The translations under genes and the position numbers were made by a program. Source: Paludibacteraceae bacterium (lineage in GTDB: Bacteria > Bacteroidota > Bacteroidia > Bacteroidales > Paludibacteraceae). From it: 64,000 nt of DNA. The DNA lies in assembly GCA_017448985.1 (NCBI GenBank), contig JAFSKL010000026.1, forward strand, positions 62,001 to 126,000. The letters are read 5' to 3'. The notes beneath the pieces are model-generated. The model was not told the origin of the DNA. It saw nothing but the letters and a program-made list of their open reading frames with translations, and made no database searches. Each line of letters opens with the position of its first letter. Within the stretch, counting starts at the first letter, position 1. This document shows positions 60,838 to 64,000 of the stretch, piece by piece.

Positions 60838-60900
60838 GAAGGGTTATGGGTTACGGGTTACGGGTTACGGGTTATGGGTTATGGGTTACGGGTTATGGGG
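60838..60900. repeat. GGGTTAY heptamer tandem repeat
   Basis: About nine copies of GGGTTAC or GGGTTAT in tandem between the SOD gene and the four-helix-bundle gene, running into the last codons of the latter (RRLKPHNP). A shorter run at 61265-61322 flanks the other side of that gene. Variation in copy number between strains would be expected. Confidence 0.85.
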
Positions 60901-61260
60901 TTTTAATCTGCGAGAACGGAGACCGGATAATAACCGGGCCTCTCTATCAATCATCTCCATGATATCATTGATAGACTCCGGAGATATATAATGAAGGTCG
61001 CACGCGATATCAAGTTGCGTTTCAACTTCCAACAATGAACCATAAGCAATCTCAATGAATCTAAGTTGTTCCTTTTCTGAAACACGCCCAAGACCTTCTG
61101 CTACGTTAGAAGGAATAGATATAACTGCGCGACGCAACTGATCACATAGTGCATACTGTTCCTCTTTAGGGAATGTTTGCAACACAGCATAAACACGTAC
61201 CACCAATGCTTTTGCCATGGTATAGACATCAAGTGTCTTATATGGACGTATATATTTCAT
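60886..61260 (-). CDS. four-helix-bundle protein (S23/IVP family)
   Basis: MKYIRPYKTLDVYTMAKALV, YALCDQLRRAVISIPSNVAE, GLGRVSEKEQLRFIEIAYGS and LLEVETQLDIACDL match the family better than the copy at 8432. The C-terminal few residues are encoded by the neighbouring heptamer repeat. The gene is framed by GGGTTAY repeats on both sides, which suggests insertion as a repeat-flanked unit. Function unknown. Confidence 0.8.
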   Translation of the reverse strand: MKYIRPYKTLDVYTMAKALVVRVYAVLQTFPKEEQYALCDQLRRAVISIPSNVAEGLGRVSEKEQLRFIEIAYGSLLEVETQLDIACDLHYISPESINDIMEMIDREARLLSGLRSRRLKPHNP

Positions 61261-61329
61261 ATTCTTTTATGGGTTACGGGTTATGGGATTTCCTCTCATC
61301 TATAACCGGTAACCCGTAACCGTAATAAA

Positions 61330-61905
61330 TTAATAATTCTCTGCCAGTAACTGGAAGTAGGCTTGGGCGTGGTGGCAGACGGGACACTCGTCGGGAGCGG
61401 CTTTGCCGACAACGATATGGCCACAGTTGGAGCACTGCCAGATGCAATCGCCATCACGGGAGAAGACAACCTTATCCTCGATGTTCTTGAGGAGTTTGCG
61501 GTAACGCTCTTCATGGTGTTTCTCGATAGCACCTACCTGCTCAAACTTCTCGGCAATCTCGTCAAAGCCTTCGGCACGCGCTTCGGCAGCCATGCGAGCA
61601 TACATGTCCGTCCACTCGGCATTCTCACCTGCAGCAGCGTCTGCGAGATTGGCAGCGGTGTCGCTGATCTTGCCTCCGTTCAGGTATTTGTACCAGAGTT
61701 CTGCGTGCTCTTTCTCATTGGCAGCAGTCTCCTCGAAAATCTTGCTGATCTGCACATAACCGTCTTTCTTTGCCTTGGATGCAAAGAAGGTGTATTTGTT
61801 GCGTGCTTGTGATTCACCGGCAAAAGCCTCCATGAGGTTGCGTTCGGTTTTTGTTCCTTTTAAGTCTTTCTTAGCCGCAGGGGCACGATTAACTTCGTTG
61901 TTCAT
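61330..61905 (-). CDS. rbr: rubrerythrin
   Basis: N-terminal diiron ferritin-like domain ([59 protein letters not shown]) and C-terminal rubredoxin domain ([20 protein letters not shown] then VCHHAQ, CX2C pairs). It reduces hydrogen peroxide in anaerobes. Has its own promoter at 61943-61974. Paired with sodB it forms an oxygen-defence neighbourhood. Confidence 0.92.
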   Translation of the reverse strand: MNNEVNRAPAAKKDLKGTKTERNLMEAFAGESQARNKYTFFASKAKKDGYVQISKIFEETAANEKEHAELWYKYLNGGKISDTAANLADAAAGENAEWTDMYARMAAEARAEGFDEIAEKFEQVGAIEKHHEERYRKLLKNIEDKVVFSRDGDCIWQCSNCGHIVVGKAAPDECPVCHHAQAYFQLLAENY

Positions 61906-61942
61906 AATTGTGAGTTTTTATAGGGTTAATACTTATCGGCTG

Positions 61943-61974
61943 CAAAGGTACTACTTTTTTTCGACATACACAAA
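61943..61974 (-). promoter_or_regulatory. promoter of the rubrerythrin gene
   Basis: Minus-strand -7 TACCTTTG (61943-61950), 20-bp spacer, -33 TTTG (61971-61974). No palindrome overlaps the -33 element, unlike the promoters of the accessory operons. The -33 element touches the last codons of the methionine sulfoxide reductase gene. Confidence 0.7.
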
Positions 61975-61975
61975 T

Positions 61976-62419
61976 TTATTTTAGCATTTCTGCAATTTTT
62001 TCCAAATATAGTTGGTCCGTTGGGTCGAAGGTATTGAAGTCCTTGCTGTCAATGTCAAGAACTGCGACGACTTGGTTGTTGCGGATAATCGGTACGACTA
62101 TTTCGCTGTTGGAAGCCGACGAACAAGCGATATGTCCGGGGAAAAGATGGACGTTTGGTACGATGACGGTTTCGGCGCGTTGCCAAGCCGTGCCGCAGAC
62201 ACCTTTTCCACAAGGAATACGCGTACACGCGACAGGACCTTGGAACGGACCCAATACGAGTTGTTGTCCTTCCACGCGATAGAACCCGGTCCACCAAAAG
62301 CCGAAGGCTTCGTGGAGCGCAGCTGCCACATTTGCCATATTGGCAATCGGGTCCGTCTCTCCAGCAATCAGCGATTCGATCTGCGGGAGAAGGGTTTGGT
62401 ATGTTTCGATTTTGCTCAT
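61976..62419 (-). CDS. msrC: free methionine-R-sulfoxide reductase (GAF domain)
   Basis: GAF fold of the fRMsr type: FWWTGFYRVEGQQLVLGPFQ, ACTRIPCGKGVCGTAWQ and HIACSSASNSEIVVPII, with the three catalytic or resolving Cys (in RIPCGKG, GVCGTA and HIACSS) at family positions. It reduces free methionine-R-sulfoxide with thioredoxin. Overlaps the upstream lipoprotein gene by 4 nt. Confidence 0.9.
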   Translation of the reverse strand: MSKIETYQTLLPQIESLIAGETDPIANMANVAAALHEAFGFWWTGFYRVEGQQLVLGPFQGPVACTRIPCGKGVCGTAWQRAETVIVPNVHLFPGHIACSSASNSEIVVPIIRNNQVVAVLDIDSKDFNTFDPTDQLYLEKIAEMLK

Positions 62420-63375
62420 AATTCCAGTTCCTTAGGTTCCCAGCCGAAATCCTGATAATAATGGACGTTCAGGTCGTTTTGCAGCACGTACTCACTTAAT
62501 TGCTCCCGACGAACGGCTTCACGGACACATTCGTTGGAGTGCATGTTTATAAAGATATCGTAGCGTCCCGAGAAGATTCGTTTGGCCGAAGGAGTGAACC
62601 GCGAGCCATCTTCTACGCGCTCAAACGCAACGACTTGCGGTTGGTTGTTCTCGTAGCTGATTGTGATGAGTCCGGAATGATCGCCACCGGAAACCGTTTT
62701 GAGTGTATCTCCTGCGATATTGTACCAGAACACCCGGAAATCGCCCCACACAGACACCGATTCCGGTTCTTCATCCTCTGCCACAATCATCAGCGTCGGG
62801 ACACAAAGTTCGCCTTGCCGGTACAGCGGCGCAATCTCACGGAGCAGGTAGTCGCTGATGGCCTGACGGATGGCTTGCTCCTTGCGATTATTGGCGATGT
62901 AGCGGATACAATCGGCTTTGTGTCCGTCAAAATCCGCCATCAGCCATTGTCCGTTCACGCGCTCCATATAGAGCCTATGTTCCTCCGGAATTTCTCCCTC
63001 CTCGGCGGAGGCCGTTCCTCCCGTTTCATCGGGAGGACACTCCGCCCATTTCTGCCGAACCAAGATTGTAGCCACGGCGTGGTCTTTGTCCGATTGTTCG
63101 ACCTTAACCACCTCATAATCGGCGATCGTGCCTCCGTTTCCGGTGACGAAATAATAGATCCATTCATGGTCCAACGCTTCGTGTTGCGGCAGGCGATAGA
63201 ACATCGTGTCGAGCACCGCATAGAAATCCGGCGTCATGTATTCGCGGGACTTCTCCAGCAACTCATGATCAGGGATGTACGCACATAACTCCGCGGCTCG
63301 TTCTTCGAGCGTCTGCGTCTTCTGACATGCCGCAAGCGTCACGGCCAAAACGACACAAAAGAGGATCTTTTTCAT
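62416..63375 (-). CDS. hypothetical lipoprotein, 319 aa
   Basis: Signal peptide with lipobox: MKKILFCVVLAVTLAACQKT, Cys17 being the likely lipidated residue. The mature part is mixed alpha-beta with GNGGTIADYEVVKVEQ and MERVNGQWLMADFDG, which look like SnoaL/NTF2-type or DUF4878-type strands, uncertain. Outer-membrane or periplasmic location expected. Overlaps msrC by 4 nt. Confidence 0.7.
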   Translation of the reverse strand: MKKILFCVVLAVTLAACQKTQTLEERAAELCAYIPDHELLEKSREYMTPDFYAVLDTMFYRLPQHEALDHEWIYYFVTGNGGTIADYEVVKVEQSDKDHAVATILVRQKWAECPPDETGGTASAEEGEIPEEHRLYMERVNGQWLMADFDGHKADCIRYIANNRKEQAIRQAISDYLLREIAPLYRQGELCVPTLMIVAEDEEPESVSVWGDFRVFWYNIAGDTLKTVSGGDHSGLITISYENNQPQVVAFERVEDGSRFTPSAKRIFSGRYDIFINMHSNECVREAVRREQLSEYVLQNDLNVHYYQDFGWEPKELEL

Positions 63376-63380
63376 ATGGA

Positions 63381-64000
63381 TTATTCTTTTTCTATTATTG
63401 CTTTATCAAACCACTCGTGGCAGAGGGAGCGGAGTCGGGGTTCGTCGTGGATAAGGGCACGGAGCTCTGCGAGGCCTTGCACATTCCGTTCGCTATTGAG
63501 CCAGAGGCGGAGATATCCTCCTTCGGCGTATTTCTCGTGCAAGTGGTTCAGACTGCGCTGATAGAGCGTCTCAAAGTCGGCATCGGGAAGTAGTTTGCGG
63601 CTGTAGGCCATCGTGCGATGAACGACGGTAAGCGGATCAATCTGCCGATCGGCTTCGGCAACGACAGCGCCATAGATGGTACGGGGAGGATTCTTGCCAC
63701 TCGCACGATGATCTTCCACCGCTTCGCGCATGGTGAGGAGTTGGTCGTGAGTGAACCATTGGCGCAAGTGCTCGTCGGCCATCAGGATTTCACCCGAATA
63801 GATATGATGCCTATCCCGATCGAACTTCAGGCCCAGATCATGGTACGCGGCAATGACATATGCCATGGTCTCGTCGGCATTGTAAGCTCGCGCCAGTTTG
63901 AGGCTTTCGCGAATGACTGTCTCGGCATGATCTCGCTTGTGACCACCATCGAAAGCATCGTATTGTGGCAGAATTTGCTCCTGAATATAGACGTCCAAAA
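63381..64000 (-). CDS. HD-domain phosphohydrolase, start outside window
   Basis: HD motif residues are visible in GGHKRDHAETVIR, IAAYHDLGLKFDRDRHH and VAEADRQID (His, His-Asp, Asp), the pattern of metal-dependent HD hydrolases acting on nucleotides. The frame is open to the window edge at 64000 and the only in-window start is a TTG, so the gene probably begins outside. It ends 5 nt before the lipoprotein gene. Confidence 0.8.
   Translation of the reverse strand, partial: LDVYIQEQILPQYDAFDGGHKRDHAETVIRESLKLARAYNADETMAYVIAAYHDLGLKFDRDRHHIYSGEILMADEHLRQWFTHDQLLTMREAVEDHRASGKNPPRTIYGAVVAEADRQIDPLTVVHRTMAYSRKLLPDADFETLYQRSLNHLHEKYAEGGYLRLWLNSERNVQGLAELRALIHDEPRLRSLCHEWFDKAIIEKE

Noticed and set aside
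1..64000. tRNA, rRNA or replication origin features
   Set aside because: No cloverleaf-type sequence, rRNA segment or DnaA-box cluster was noticed on either strand, though I could not run a dedicated search.

Overview
The window looks like a chromosomal segment of a Bacteroidales bacterium (phylum Bacteroidota). The basis is the promoter grammar (-33 TTG/TTTG, about 20 bp spacer, -7 TAnnTTTG, seen at several operons), family content (GxxExxY, RhuM, two four-helix-bundle proteins, TupA-like ATP-grasp, AAA_14/DUF4143 ATPase, DUF5675) and a set of anaerobe oxidative-stress genes (rubrerythrin, Fe/Mn superoxide dismutase). Genus cannot be assigned from sequence alone. Nearly all genes lie on the minus strand; the exception is a plus-strand block of small genes at 18.7-24.3 kb. 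I saw no rRNA, tRNA, CRISPR array or intact transposase.

Layout. (1) 0-18.4 kb is a defence-type accessory region: a truncated SIR2-like gene; an operon of MBL-fold hydrolase, TIR/deoxyribosyltransferase-like STAND NTPase, a 133-aa protein, a protein with a TNSSST N-terminus and a radical SAM/SPASM fusion; a GT-C type membrane enzyme; a four-helix-bundle gene; a tightly packed operon of Septu-like PtuA and PtuB with a GHKL ATPase-nuclease and a giant YobI-like membrane P-loop NTPase; then an AAA_14/DUF4143 ATPase with a winged-helix gene. (2) 18.6-24.4 kb is a block of short plus-strand genes (HNH nuclease, coiled-coil protein, two-TM protein, DUF5675 protein, related small unknowns) separated by unusually long, structured leaders. 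(3) 24.4-36.5 kb and 41.7-54.8 kb form a surface-polysaccharide locus: nucleotidyltransferase plus galacturonokinase-like enzyme, many glycosyltransferases, pyruvyltransferase, ATP-grasp enzymes, sugar aminotransferases, epimerase, deacetylase, an adenylation enzyme/acyl-carrier/acyltransferase set, tandem WxcM-like cupins and an orphan Wzt ATPase. (4) It is interrupted at 36.6-41.7 kb by a PARIS-like defence operon (HNH, AriA-like ATPase, AriB-like TOPRIM protein, a small protein, a membrane protein) and a PD-(D/E)XK nuclease. (5) 54.8-57 kb is a repeat-rich junction with GxxExxY and an internally deleted RhuM gene. (6) 57-64 kb carries more usual chromosomal genes: peroxiredoxin (frameshifted), QdtB/FdtB-like aminotransferase, ComM/YifB, SOD, four-helix bundle protein, rubrerythrin, free methionine-R-sulfoxide reductase, a lipoprotein and an HD-domain protein.

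Most interesting signals. Four accessory promoters share one architecture: a different palindrome at each site overlaps the -33 element, with exactly 20 bp to the -7 element. A run of nine G fuses or separates a PLP-aminotransferase-like gene and a GNAT domain that has no usual start codon of its own. A family of about 120-bp elements bounded by inverted repeats keeps arm pairing while arm sequence changes. Two hairpin copies at 21.45 and 21.94 kb show a compensatory base change. Short repeats and a 38-nt palindromic unit appear to have been inserted in frame into several genes. Three multi-gene defence-like operons have compositions I cannot match to one named system.
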